A stretch of 53,801 nucleotides of DNA, taken from the NCBI GenBank assembly GCA_002437905.1, contig DJRT01000007.1, positions 1 to 53,801 of the forward strand, in the 5' to 3' direction. Made by a program: the position numbers and the translations under genes. Source of the DNA: Ruminococcaceae bacterium UBA6353. Its GTDB lineage: Bacteria > Bacillota > Clostridia > Oscillospirales > Acutalibacteraceae. The notes beneath the pieces were generated by a model, which did not search any database, was not told the DNA's origin, and saw nothing but the letters and a program-made list of their open reading frames with translations. Position 1 is the first letter of the stretch. Every line of letters starts with the position of its first letter. Positions 24,564 through 31,613 of the stretch are shown piece by piece.

Positions 24564-25607
24564 ATGAGCCATTTCAAAAAAGCGGTTTTCGGCGGCTACC
24601 GGCCGGCGGCGGTCGACGCCGAGGTGGACAGCCTGACCAAGCAGCTGGAGGCGGCCGAAAACGACAAAAAACGGTGGAGGCATGAGGCGGAAAGCATGGA
24701 AAGCCGCCTGCCGGAGCTGGAAAAGGCGATCGCCGATCTGACGGCGGAAAACGCCCGCCTGCAGGCCGAGCACTCCAAGAACGAGGAGATCTTCCGCGAC
24801 ATCGCCAAGATCTACCGCCGTGCCTACGGTGCCGGCCACGAGATCGTCTGCGATTCCAAACAGACGGCGCAGCAGCTTCTGCAGCGCCTGACCGACCGCT
24901 TTGACGACACGATGGGGGAGACCGAGGGGATCCTGGCGGATTACGAGGCGGCCGAGCAGGAGATCGCCACGCTGTTTGCCGCGCTTAACCAGCAGATCGA
25001 CGATGTGGCGCAGTCCGCCGCACAGATGCTGGAGCGAGCAAAAGCCTTCACCGGCATATACCGCGAAATGCAGCACACCGTCAGCGAAACCCGGCAGGAT
25101 GCCGAGGAGCTGCTGTCGGCATACGAGGCGCAGGCCTCCGAATTCCTGAGCGGCGACACCAACGAGGCGGCCACCGAGGCAGCACAGACGGCCACACAGC
25201 CCCCGCAGCCGGCAGAAGCGCCGACCGAAAAGGCGGAAAAGCCCGAGAAAAGCCTCCCCGACACGGCACATTCCGGCCGCATCCGACTGGTCAAGCGCCC
25301 GGCCGCCGCCTCCGCGCCGGCGGCCGGGACCCAGACGGCGTTCCGGGAGGAGGCCGCGGAGGCTCCATTGGCACCGGTACAGCCGGAGGCCGCCAACGAC
25401 GCCCCGGCGGTGCAGCCAGCCGGTGATATCGACGAGGCCCCGGTTGCATCGGCGCAGCCGGAGGCTCCGGCTGCGGCCGCACCCGCTGCCGCGAAGCCGG
25501 CCGCTGAAGCCGCCGGCTTTACCCAGTTCGGCCGGAAGAGCCGCATCTCAGCACAGGACCGCAACGAGCTTTTACGCAAGGCGCTGCTGCGCAACAGCGG
25601 CAACTGA
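24564..25607 (+). CDS. DivIVA-like coiled-coil protein
   Basis: A 347-residue cytoplasmic protein. The first residues (FKKAVFGGYRPAAVDAEVDSL) match the membrane-curvature-binding N-terminus of DivIVA/GpsB proteins (FxxxxxGYdpxeVdxfld pattern), followed by a coiled coil to about residue 205. The second half is a low-complexity Ala/Pro/Glu-rich tail with a basic patch (RIRLVKRP) and a short conserved end (GFTQFGRKSRISAQDRNELLRKALL). DivIVA proteins mark poles or septa and recruit wall-growth factors. ATG 24564 is the first start after the promoter; its ribosome site is weak. Monocistronic, ended by a hairpin. Confidence 0.75.
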   Translation: MSHFKKAVFGGYRPAAVDAEVDSLTKQLEAAENDKKRWRHEAESMESRLPELEKAIADLTAENARLQAEHSKNEEIFRDIAKIYRRAYGAGHEIVCDSKQTAQQLLQRLTDRFDDTMGETEGILADYEAAEQEIATLFAALNQQIDDVAQSAAQMLERAKAFTGIYREMQHTVSETRQDAEELLSAYEAQASEFLSGDTNEAATEAAQTATQPPQPAEAPTEKAEKPEKSLPDTAHSGRIRLVKRPAAASAPAAGTQTAFREEAAEAPLAPVQPEAANDAPAVQPAGDIDEAPVASAQPEAPAAAAPAAAKPAAEAAGFTQFGRKSRISAQDRNELLRKALLRNSGN

Positions 25608-25626
25608 CCGCTCCCCTAAGCATCTC

Positions 25627-25666
25627 CACGCCGTCGGCGCTTTTGTGCCGGCGGCGTGTGTTTTTG
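25627..25666 (+). terminator. intrinsic terminator
   Basis: GC-rich hairpin (CACGCCG...CGGCGTG) followed by TGTTTTTGG behind the DivIVA-like gene. Confidence 0.75.
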
Positions 25667-25686
25667 GCCGAAATGGCGCGCATCCC

Positions 25687-25715
25687 TTGCCTTTGCACGG
25701 GGGATATGGTATGAT
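25687..25715 (+). promoter_or_regulatory. sigma-A-like promoter
   Basis: TTGCCT at 25687-25692 and TATGAT at 25710-25715, 17 bp apart, ahead of the membrane protein gene. Confidence 0.65.
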
Positions 25716-25745
25716 ACCGGTAGAAACAACAAGGAGGATAACCGC

Positions 25746-26384
25746 ATGGATACTGTTCAACATTACGATCCCACGCCGGTCGCCCCGGCAATATCGGTGG
25801 ACGAAAACCGGGTGGCCGGCACCGTCGGCGCCTTTCTGTTTGCACTGGTGGGTGGGGCGATCTACTTTCTGCTGTATCAGGTCGGCTTTCTGGCCGCCAT
25901 CAGCGGCATTGTGGCGGTGGTGTGCGCCTTTAAGGGCTACGCCGTTTTTGCCAAGAAGGAGAGCACCTACGGTGTGGTGATCTCCATCGTGATGGCGGTG
26001 CTGGTGATCGTGCTGGCCTGGTATCTGTGCCTGGCGCTGGATGTATACAAGGCCTACCAGGGCTGGTATGAAAGCGGCGAAGTGGATTTTACCGTTTCCT
26101 ACTTTGACTCCATCCGCTATGCCTATCGGTTTTTGGAGGAGCCGGAAATTGCCTCCGGCTATATCCGGGATCTGCTTATCAGCGTACTGCTGTGCATCTT
26201 CGGCTGCATTGCGCCGATCCGCGCGGCGGCGGCCCGCGCCAAAGCCAAGGCAGCACCACAGGCAGCCGTGCCGGTGCCGGCACCGATGCCGGTCGAGCAG
26301 CCCGCGCCGGCGGTCATGCCGGAGGCGGCAGATCAGCCGGCCGGCGACAGCTACATCCTGAACGGTGAAAGGAGCCAATCATGA
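25746..26384 (+). CDS. membrane protein with Pro/Ala-rich tail
   Basis: A 212-residue protein with ATG after CAAGGAGG. Hydrophobic segments near residues 26-48, 49-65, 75-100 and 138-160 and a cytoplasmic tail that is Ala-rich then Pro/Val-rich (AAVPVPAPMPVEQPAPAVMPE). Several clostridial hypothetical proteins share this plan; no function is known. Its stop overlaps the Dabb gene by 4 bp (ATGA), so the two form an operon. Confidence 0.65.
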   Translation: MDTVQHYDPTPVAPAISVDENRVAGTVGAFLFALVGGAIYFLLYQVGFLAAISGIVAVVCAFKGYAVFAKKESTYGVVISIVMAVLVIVLAWYLCLALDVYKAYQGWYESGEVDFTVSYFDSIRYAYRFLEEPEIASGYIRDLLISVLLCIFGCIAPIRAAAARAKAKAAPQAAVPVPAPMPVEQPAPAVMPEAADQPAGDSYILNGERSQS

Positions 26385-26683
26385 TCAAACACATTATCTT
26401 ATGGCAGCTCCGGGACGATCTGTCGCCGGAGCGCAAGCAGGCGGTGGCTGCCGCCGCCAAAGAGCACCTGGAGGGACTGCTGGGCACGATCGACGGGCTG
26501 ACCGCCATCCGGGTGATCACCGACGGGCTTGCCTCCTCCACCGCCGATATGATGCTGGACAGCACCTTTGTCTCGGAGCAGGCGCTGCGCGGCTATGCCG
26601 TGCACCCGGCCCATGTGGCAGTTGCCGACGCCTATGTGCGGCCGTACATCAAGACCCGCAGCTGCATGGACTTCGCGCTGTAA
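26381..26683 (+). CDS. Dabb-family (stress-responsive A/B barrel) protein
   Basis: A 100-residue single-domain protein of the Dabb family: the MIKHIILWQLRDD start, a central LDSTFVSEQALRGYAVHPAHV block and the C-terminal RSCMDF strand. Dabb proteins form dimeric alpha/beta barrels; members range from stress proteins to small aromatic-acting enzymes, so no reaction is assigned. Translationally coupled to the membrane protein upstream and followed by a hairpin terminator. Confidence 0.85.
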   Translation: MIKHIILWQLRDDLSPERKQAVAAAAKEHLEGLLGTIDGLTAIRVITDGLASSTADMMLDSTFVSEQALRGYAVHPAHVAVADAYVRPYIKTRSCMDFAL

Positions 26684-26705
26684 CTGTACCGGTATAAGAA
26701 AAGCA

Positions 26706-26743
26706 CATGCCCGCCAGCGGAAATTTCTCCGTTGGCGGGCATG
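26706..26743. terminator. bidirectional intrinsic terminator
   Basis: Hairpin CATGCCCGCCA...TGGCGGGCATG between the convergent Dabb and oxidoreductase genes. Confidence 0.75.
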
Positions 26744-26760
26744 TTGTATATCGGAATGGT

Positions 26761-27810
26761 TCAGATGCGGCACTCCACCACGCGGTTTTCCTCGGCCGAG
26801 GTGAACGAAGCCTCAATCACCCGCATCACCCGCATCATCTGGGCGTGGGTGACGATCTGCGTCGCCTCTCCCCGGATAGCCGCCACGATATTACGATAGT
26901 AATCGTGCACATCCGAGGCCGGGCGCTCCAGCGCGTAGGTATCGGTGGTCAATTCATCGCGGGGGGCCATGGTTTTGGTCAGCCCGGCAGCGGTTTCCAC
27001 CGGCAGCACCTCGCTCTCATGCCAATGGGTGCACTTGACCACCTGGCACTTCTCCCGCCAGTCGGTGATCATGGCGGTGCCTTTTTTCGCCCGCATATAG
27101 AACCGGGGCATGGCGATGAAATTGTAGGTGCCGACCTCCACATAGGCGGACTTACCGCCGTCAAAGGTCATATCCAGCCGGAAACCGTCATCCACCTCGT
27201 CATTGGTGATATGGTCGAAACGGCAATCAATGCCGGTGATCGGCTCCGGGATGATCTGCAGGATCTGGTCGATCAGATGCACGCCCCAATCGTACAGCAT
27301 ACCGCCGCCGTACTTCTTCAGCCCGCGCCAGTCGCTGGGGATGCCGCGGGAGCCGTGGATGCGGCTCTCAATGCGGATCAGATCGCCGATCTCGCCGGTT
27401 TCGGTCAGCTGCTTCATTGCCAGATAGTCCACATCCCAGCGGCGGTTCTGGTGCACCGAGAAAATGCGGCCGGCCGCATTGGCGGCGTCGATCATACGCT
27501 GCAGGCTTTCGCAGCTGAGGGTGACCGGCTTCTCGCTGATCACATTCTTGCCCGCCTGCAGGGCACGGATGCATACGCTCTCATGCTCATCGTTCGGGAT
27601 GGCGACCGTCAGCAGCTCCACCTGCGGATCTGCCAGCACCTCTTCAAAGGAGGCATAGGCGTGGATGCCGCGGCTTTCTGCCAGCGCACAACGGTCTGCC
27701 TTGATATCGTAGATGCCGTCCAGTGTGACCACATCGCTTTTGAGGGCGTGGTCCACATGCCAGCCGCCCATGCCGCCATAGCCGATCACGGCCATATGTA
27801 GCTTATTCAT
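26761..27810 (-). CDS. Gfo/Idh/MocA-family sugar dehydrogenase
   Basis: A 349-residue NAD(P)-dependent oxidoreductase. The Rossmann motif is VIGYGGMGGWH (residues 8-18); EKPVT (about residues 94-98) is the family's signature Lys-Pro; the second half has the GGGMLYDWGVHLIDQ motif with the catalytic His. Such enzymes oxidise sugars, inositols or sugar derivatives. It lies 35 bp behind a xylose-isomerase-like TIM-barrel gene; this pair is the usual module for catabolism of inositol-like or oxidised sugars. The start ATG 27810 follows GGAAAGGAAATGG. Substrate cannot be assigned. Confidence 0.85.
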   Translation of the reverse strand: MNKLHMAVIGYGGMGGWHVDHALKSDVVTLDGIYDIKADRCALAESRGIHAYASFEEVLADPQVELLTVAIPNDEHESVCIRALQAGKNVISEKPVTLSCESLQRMIDAANAAGRIFSVHQNRRWDVDYLAMKQLTETGEIGDLIRIESRIHGSRGIPSDWRGLKKYGGGMLYDWGVHLIDQILQIIPEPITGIDCRFDHITNDEVDDGFRLDMTFDGGKSAYVEVGTYNFIAMPRFYMRAKKGTAMITDWREKCQVVKCTHWHESEVLPVETAAGLTKTMAPRDELTTDTYALERPASDVHDYYRNIVAAIRGEATQIVTHAQMMRVMRVIEASFTSAEENRVVECRI

Positions 27811-27845
27811 TGTATTGCCATTTCCTTTCCGCGGATCAAATCGTC

Positions 27846-28811
27846 TCAGGTCCACCACATGGCGGCGGGCTTCTCGGTGATCATCACATTCTGCATAAAG
27901 GCGACCGCCTTCTCCAGACCCTCGCGCACAGACATCAGGCCGTCCTCATGCTCGATGCTGACCGGGCCGTCATAGCCGATCTGCTGCAGCGTGGACATCA
28001 TATCCTTCCACAGCTTTATATCCGTGCCGTAGCCCACCGTGCGGAAAATCCAGCTGCGGTTGACCACATCGCCGAGATTCTTGGTATCCAGCACGCCGTT
28101 GACTGCCTTGTTATGGGGATCAATGCGGGTATCCTTGGCATGGAAGTGGTACACTGCGCCCTTGAGCGCCTTGAGCGCCTCCACAGGATCCATGCCCTGC
28201 CAGATCAGGTGGCTGGGATCGAAATTGGCACCAAGGATGGGGCCGACCGCCTCACGCAGACGCAGGCAGGTGGCGGGGTTGTATACGCAGAAGCCGGGGT
28301 GCATTTCAAACGCGATGCGCTTTACGCCGTAGCTTTCGGCGATCTTGGCCGCCTCTTTCCAATAGGGGATCAGCACCTCGTTCCACTGGTAGTCCAGGAT
28401 CTTCGCATAGTCCTCCGGCCAGGCACAGGTCACCCAGTTCGGGTAGTGGGAATCCGCGCTGTCACCGGGGCAGCCGGAGAAGGTCACAACCGTCTCCACA
28501 CCCAGCTTCTGTGCCAGCTTGCAGGTATTGACGAACACCCGGTGGTATTCTGCAGCGATGGCCTTGTTCGGATGCACGGGGTTGCCGTGGCAGGACAGGG
28601 CGCTGATCTCCAGCTCATGCTTCTTCAGCGAGGCCTGCAGCGCGGCGATCTTGCTTTCGTCCGCCAGCAGCACATCGGGGTCACAGTGGTTTTGGTTGGT
28701 ATACCCGCCGGTACCCAGCTCCACAGCCTGCACACCCAGCGAGTGGAGATACGCAAAGGCTTCATCGGCCGGCATCTGCTGCAGCGGGACGGTAAGAACA
28801 CTCAGTTTCAT
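27846..28811 (-). CDS. sugar phosphate isomerase/epimerase (TIM barrel)
   Basis: A 321-residue AP-endonuclease-2/xylose-isomerase-like TIM barrel. Metal-binding residues are placed as in the family: Glu in IAFEMHPGFCVYN, Asp-His in GANFDPSHLIWQG, His-Ala-Lys-Asp in VYHFHAKDTRID and the final Glu in VSIEHEDGL. These enzymes isomerise or epimerise keto-sugars or inosose-type intermediates. First gene of a two-gene operon with the Gfo/Idh/MocA dehydrogenase. Its 136-base leader is highly structured, with mutually exclusive pairings. Confidence 0.85.
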   Translation of the reverse strand: MKLSVLTVPLQQMPADEAFAYLHSLGVQAVELGTGGYTNQNHCDPDVLLADESKIAALQASLKKHELEISALSCHGNPVHPNKAIAAEYHRVFVNTCKLAQKLGVETVVTFSGCPGDSADSHYPNWVTCAWPEDYAKILDYQWNEVLIPYWKEAAKIAESYGVKRIAFEMHPGFCVYNPATCLRLREAVGPILGANFDPSHLIWQGMDPVEALKALKGAVYHFHAKDTRIDPHNKAVNGVLDTKNLGDVVNRSWIFRTVGYGTDIKLWKDMMSTLQQIGYDGPVSIEHEDGLMSVREGLEKAVAFMQNVMITEKPAAMWWT

Positions 28812-28947
28812 TGTGAACGCTCCTTTTCACTTTTTTGATTTTCTAAGGCCATGCCGCACAGAAGCCGCGCGGCAAGCGGTGCTGACAGATTTCTTGTCAG
28901 CGGGTGCCGCACAAAGCCCCCAGGCGTGTTCGTGCGGCGCTGCCTTA
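28812..28947 (-). ncRNA. structured 5' leader with alternative stems
   Basis: Transcription should begin at about 28947, on a stem formed by 28932-28946 with 28845-28859 (GCCGCAC/GTGCGGC plus AAGGC/GCCTT). The same 28932-28938 segment can pair instead with a second complement at 28906-28912. A separate 7-bp hairpin is formed by 28881-28887 and 28895-28901. No known riboswitch class is recognised. Confidence 0.5.
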
Positions 28948-28953
28948 AATATC

Positions 28954-28981
28954 ATTATACAGCAAAGCCCCCGTTTTGCAA
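28954..28981 (-). promoter_or_regulatory. promoter of the isomerase-dehydrogenase operon
   Basis: Minus strand TTGCAA (28976-28981) and TATAAT (28954-28959), 16 bp apart. Confidence 0.75.
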
Positions 28982-29030
28982 CAACAATTCCGCCGGATTT
29001 TTCAACTTTTTTTCGATTTTGGCAAACAAA

Positions 29031-29069
29031 GGCCGCCGGCAGCGGATAAAATATCCGCTGCCGGCGGCC
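29031..29069 (-). terminator. intrinsic terminator of spoVT
   Basis: A perfect 18-bp inverted repeat (29031-29048 and 29052-29069) with a 3-base loop, followed on the minus strand by TTTGTTTG. Confidence 0.85.
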
Positions 29070-29086
29070 ACTCTGTCGCACGCGGC

Positions 29087-29629
29087 TTATTCCTCCATCT
29101 GCTTGCCAAGAAAAGCGGCGGCCACCTGCGCCAGCCGCACATCGCCCTCAGAGGGCAGTGCGCCGGATTCCGGCTGCAGCAGGCACACCACGCCGGTCAC
29201 ATCCCCGGCCGCCATGATCGGCGCGGCCACCGAGGCATAACGCTCAAGAGCCTCCACCGGCTGCAGATGCTCCGCCCCGCCTGCGCGCGCCACATAGACC
29301 TGCCGCCCCTCCATCAGCTCATCCAGCTGCGCGGACACCCGCCGGTCATAAAATTCCTTGCGGCTGCTGCCGGCGGCGGCGATCACATGGTCGCGGTCGC
29401 AGATCAGCACCGTCATATTACAGGCGCGGGAAAGAACATCGGCATACTGCACGGCAAAGGGAGACAGCTCCCCCACCGGGGAATACTTCTTAAAAACGAC
29501 CTCTCCGTCCCGCTCGGTGAAGATTTCCAGCGGGTCGCCCTCACGGATACGCATGGTGCGGCGAATTTCCTTGGGGATGACCACCCGGCCGAGGTCATCA
29601 ATGCGGCGAACGATTCCTGTTGCTTTCAT
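29087..29629 (-). CDS. spoVT: SpoVT-like AbrB-family sporulation regulator
   Basis: A 180-residue regulator. Residues 1-45 (MKATGIVRRIDDLGRVVIPKEIRRTMRIREGDPLEIF) are the AbrB/SpoVT swapped-hairpin DNA-binding domain in nearly consensus form; residues about 55-178 are a GAF-like C-terminal domain, as in stage V sporulation protein T of Bacillus and clostridia. SpoVT adjusts late forespore genes; it points to a spore-forming ancestry. ATG 29629 is preferred over the one at 29635 because AAGGAG then sits 9 bases upstream. Single gene with its own promoter and terminator. Confidence 0.9.
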   Translation of the reverse strand: MKATGIVRRIDDLGRVVIPKEIRRTMRIREGDPLEIFTERDGEVVFKKYSPVGELSPFAVQYADVLSRACNMTVLICDRDHVIAAAGSSRKEFYDRRVSAQLDELMEGRQVYVARAGGAEHLQPVEALERYASVAAPIMAAGDVTGVVCLLQPESGALPSEGDVRLAQVAAAFLGKQMEE

Positions 29630-29688
29630 TGACATGCGCTCCTTTGTACTGTCATATTGTGCCTTTAGTATCACACCGCTTTCCGAAA

Positions 29689-29716
29689 TTATGCGTTTTT
29701 TTCATTTATCTGTCAA
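29689..29716 (-). promoter_or_regulatory. spoVT promoter
   Basis: Minus strand TTGACA (29711-29716) and CATAAT (29689-29694), 16 bp apart. It looks like a vegetative rather than a sigma-G promoter. Confidence 0.55.
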
Positions 29717-29734
29717 TAAAAGCCGCCGCTGCCG

Positions 29735-30394
29735 TTATATCTCCTCCAAATCCTTATACGCCTCCAGCACCGGGCTTTTGTCCCCGACATACCAGTAATC
29801 GCAACAGCTGCCGCCAAGCGCCTCCGTCTGCGTCCGGATAAGCCGGGCATGCATGACCCCGGCAAGAATATGGTCGGTTCTGCAAAGGTAGGGCAAGAGC
29901 GCCTCGTAGCCATGCTCTTTGGCATGCCGGGCAATCGGGCAGCCCACCAGCCGGAAGCGGAAGCCCTCTGTGCAGCGGTCGGGATCAATCTCCACCCGCC
30001 AGCTATCCATCCATTCCCCTTTGGCCCGGTGCGCCCGCTGCAGCTTATCGTACCGCACATAGATCCTCCTGAACAGCCTATACGGCCAGCGGCTTCGGTT
30101 CCCATCCACCAGCCTGCCGAGAAACCTCAGCCGCTCGGCCATCCGGCGCTTGATGGTCAGCAGCACCTCACCGTCCAGCCGGTGACCGCTTGCCTCATAG
30201 AAGGACAGGATCGTGAACCAATCCAGCATGTTTGCAGCCATCATATTTTGCCCAAGGTCGGGCATATCTTTTTGAAATTCCCGGTACCAGCTCTCGGCGC
30301 GGCTGCAGATTTCTGCAGCCTCATCCGGGTACTGTTCCCGGCAATACCGTTCGTACGGTTTGGCATACTGGGACCCTGCATAGACTCTTTTCAT
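29735..30394 (-). CDS. L-2-amino-thiazoline-4-carboxylate hydrolase-family protein
   Basis: A 219-residue protein of the ATC hydrolase family: helical N-terminal half (MLDWFTILSFYEASGHRLDGE) and the conserved C-terminal core RLVGCPIARHAKEHGYEALLPYLC ... MHARLIRTQTEALGG..CDYWYVGD. The founding Pseudomonas enzyme opens 2-amino-thiazoline-4-carboxylate on the way to cysteine, but most family members are uncharacterised, so the substrate is open. I chose ATG 30394 (AGGTGG site) rather than a GTG at 30427. Own promoter, divergent from the adenosyltransferase gene. Confidence 0.8.
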   Translation of the reverse strand: MKRVYAGSQYAKPYERYCREQYPDEAAEICSRAESWYREFQKDMPDLGQNMMAANMLDWFTILSFYEASGHRLDGEVLLTIKRRMAERLRFLGRLVDGNRSRWPYRLFRRIYVRYDKLQRAHRAKGEWMDSWRVEIDPDRCTEGFRFRLVGCPIARHAKEHGYEALLPYLCRTDHILAGVMHARLIRTQTEALGGSCCDYWYVGDKSPVLEAYKDLEEI

Positions 30395-30466
30395 GATCGA
30401 CGCCACCTGTTTCTCCAATTTTTGCACACGGATGCCGGATACGGCCGAAATGGCTTATCCGGCCAC

Positions 30467-30587
30467 AGTATACCATGCTGCCGGCCGCTTTTCAACCGGA
30501 AGGCCGGACTTTTCCCGGCGGCCTTTGCCGGCACGGAAGGGCACCACGCCGGCCGGCGTTGACTTTCTGCCCCGCAGATGCTACAAT
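30467..30587. promoter_or_regulatory. divergent promoters
   Basis: Minus: TTGAAA (30490-30495) and TATACT (30467-30472), 17 bp. Plus: TTGACT (30559-30564) and TACAAT (30582-30587), 17 bp. Confidence 0.75.
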
Positions 30588-30637
30588 GAGCGACAGGAGC
30601 CCGGATGGGAACACGGCAAAAAAGGGAGGCGGGCTGT

Positions 30638-31147
30638 ATGATCCAAATTTATTGCGGTGACGGCAAGGGAAAGACCACCGCCGCCGTTGGGGCAGCGGTG
30701 CGGGCAGCCGGCAGCGGGCTGCGGGTCGTATTTGCTCAGTTTCTGAAGGACGGCAGCTCCTCGGAGATCGTTGCGCTGCGGGCACTGGGGATTGACTGCC
30801 GCTTTGCAGCAGAGACATATGCGCTATTCTCCCGCCCAACCCCGGAAAAGCAGGCGCGGCTGCGCGCGGCATACAATGAGCTGCTGCGCACGCTGGCCGC
30901 CGATGCCGCCGACTACGATATGCTGGTACTGGATGAGGTGCTGGATGCGCTGCAGCTTTCGCTGGCGGACGAGGCCTGCATGCAGCCGCTGCTGGCGCTG
31001 GCGCAGGGAACCGACCGCGAGCTGCTGCTGACCGGCAGGCAGGCACCGCCGGCCATTGCCGGGGCCGCGCACTACATTTCCCGCATCACGGCCGTCCGGC
31101 ACCCCTATGCCTCCGGTACACCGGCACGCCGGGGAATTGAATACTGA
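30638..31147 (+). CDS. cobO: cob(I)yrinic acid a,c-diamide adenosyltransferase (CobA/CobO/BtuR type)
   Basis: A 169-residue P-loop enzyme that transfers the adenosyl group of ATP to a reduced corrinoid. The Walker A-like motif YCGDGKGKTTAA starts at residue 5, and the Walker B-like segment is DMLVLDEVLDAL (about 98-109); the RQAPP stretch is also typical of the family (normally TGRxxP). Start ATG 30638 follows AAGGGAGG. No other cobalamin gene or cobalamin riboswitch is nearby, suggesting salvage rather than synthesis. Confidence 0.88.
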   Translation: MIQIYCGDGKGKTTAAVGAAVRAAGSGLRVVFAQFLKDGSSSEIVALRALGIDCRFAAETYALFSRPTPEKQARLRAAYNELLRTLAADAADYDMLVLDEVLDALQLSLADEACMQPLLALAQGTDRELLLTGRQAPPAIAGAAHYISRITAVRHPYASGTPARRGIEY

Positions 31148-31208
31148 GCCGCGCCGGCATCTGCGCAGAAAAAGGCAGCGGGTTTTTCGGATTTTTTTGC
31201 GAATAGGG

Positions 31209-31237
31209 TTGAAAAAATCCGCGCGGCATGCTACACT
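31209..31237 (+). promoter_or_regulatory. promoter of the DUF6110/P-type ATPase operon
   Basis: TTGAAA (31209-31214) and TACACT (31232-31237), 17 bp apart. Confidence 0.7.
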
Positions 31238-31271
31238 GATAGCGAAATCCATCATTCAGGAGGTTTTTATT

Positions 31272-31553
31272 ATGGGATGTGCATGGGCTAAGCTTGGATT
31301 GTTTGCAGGCGGTGTGCTGTTTGGTACAGCCGGACTTAAAATCCTCAGCAGCCGCGAGGCCAAGAAGGTGTACACCTACACCACTGCCGCTGCATTGCGG
31401 GCCAAGGAGGATGTGATGACCACCGTCACCACCATCCGCGAGAACGCCGGCGATATTCTGGCCGACGCCAAAGAACTCAATGAGCAGCGGGCGGCTGCGC
31501 AGGCGGTCATTGACGCCGACACCGAGGACGGCGCAGCGGACACGCAGGCATAA
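31272..31553 (+). CDS. DUF6110 family protein
   Basis: A 93-residue protein with an N-terminal membrane helix (residues 6-24), then a basic stretch and an amphipathic coiled-coil-like helix. The SSREAKKVYTYTTAAALRAKEDVM pattern matches DUF6110, a small protein nearly always encoded just before a heavy-metal-type P1B ATPase, as here. Its role (chaperone or regulator of the pump) is unknown. A terminator hairpin separates the two genes, so the ATPase may be made at a lower level by read-through. Confidence 0.75.
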   Translation: MGCAWAKLGLFAGGVLFGTAGLKILSSREAKKVYTYTTAAALRAKEDVMTTVTTIRENAGDILADAKELNEQRAAAQAVIDADTEDGAADTQA

Positions 31554-31564
31554 AAACACCGGAA

Positions 31565-31592
31565 AAAGGGAGCCGCTTCGCCGGCTCCCTTT
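31565..31592 (+). terminator. hairpin between DUF6110 and ATPase genes
   Basis: AAAGGGAGCCG / CGGCTCCCTTT with a 6-base loop, followed by GATTTTTG; probably an attenuator inside the operon. Confidence 0.7.
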
Positions 31593-31613
31593 GATTTTTG
31601 GAGGAACCTTGCG

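Noticed and set aside
30395..30637. Cobalamin riboswitch before the adenosyltransferase gene
   Set aside because: The promoter lies about 45 bases before the start codon and there is no B12-box.
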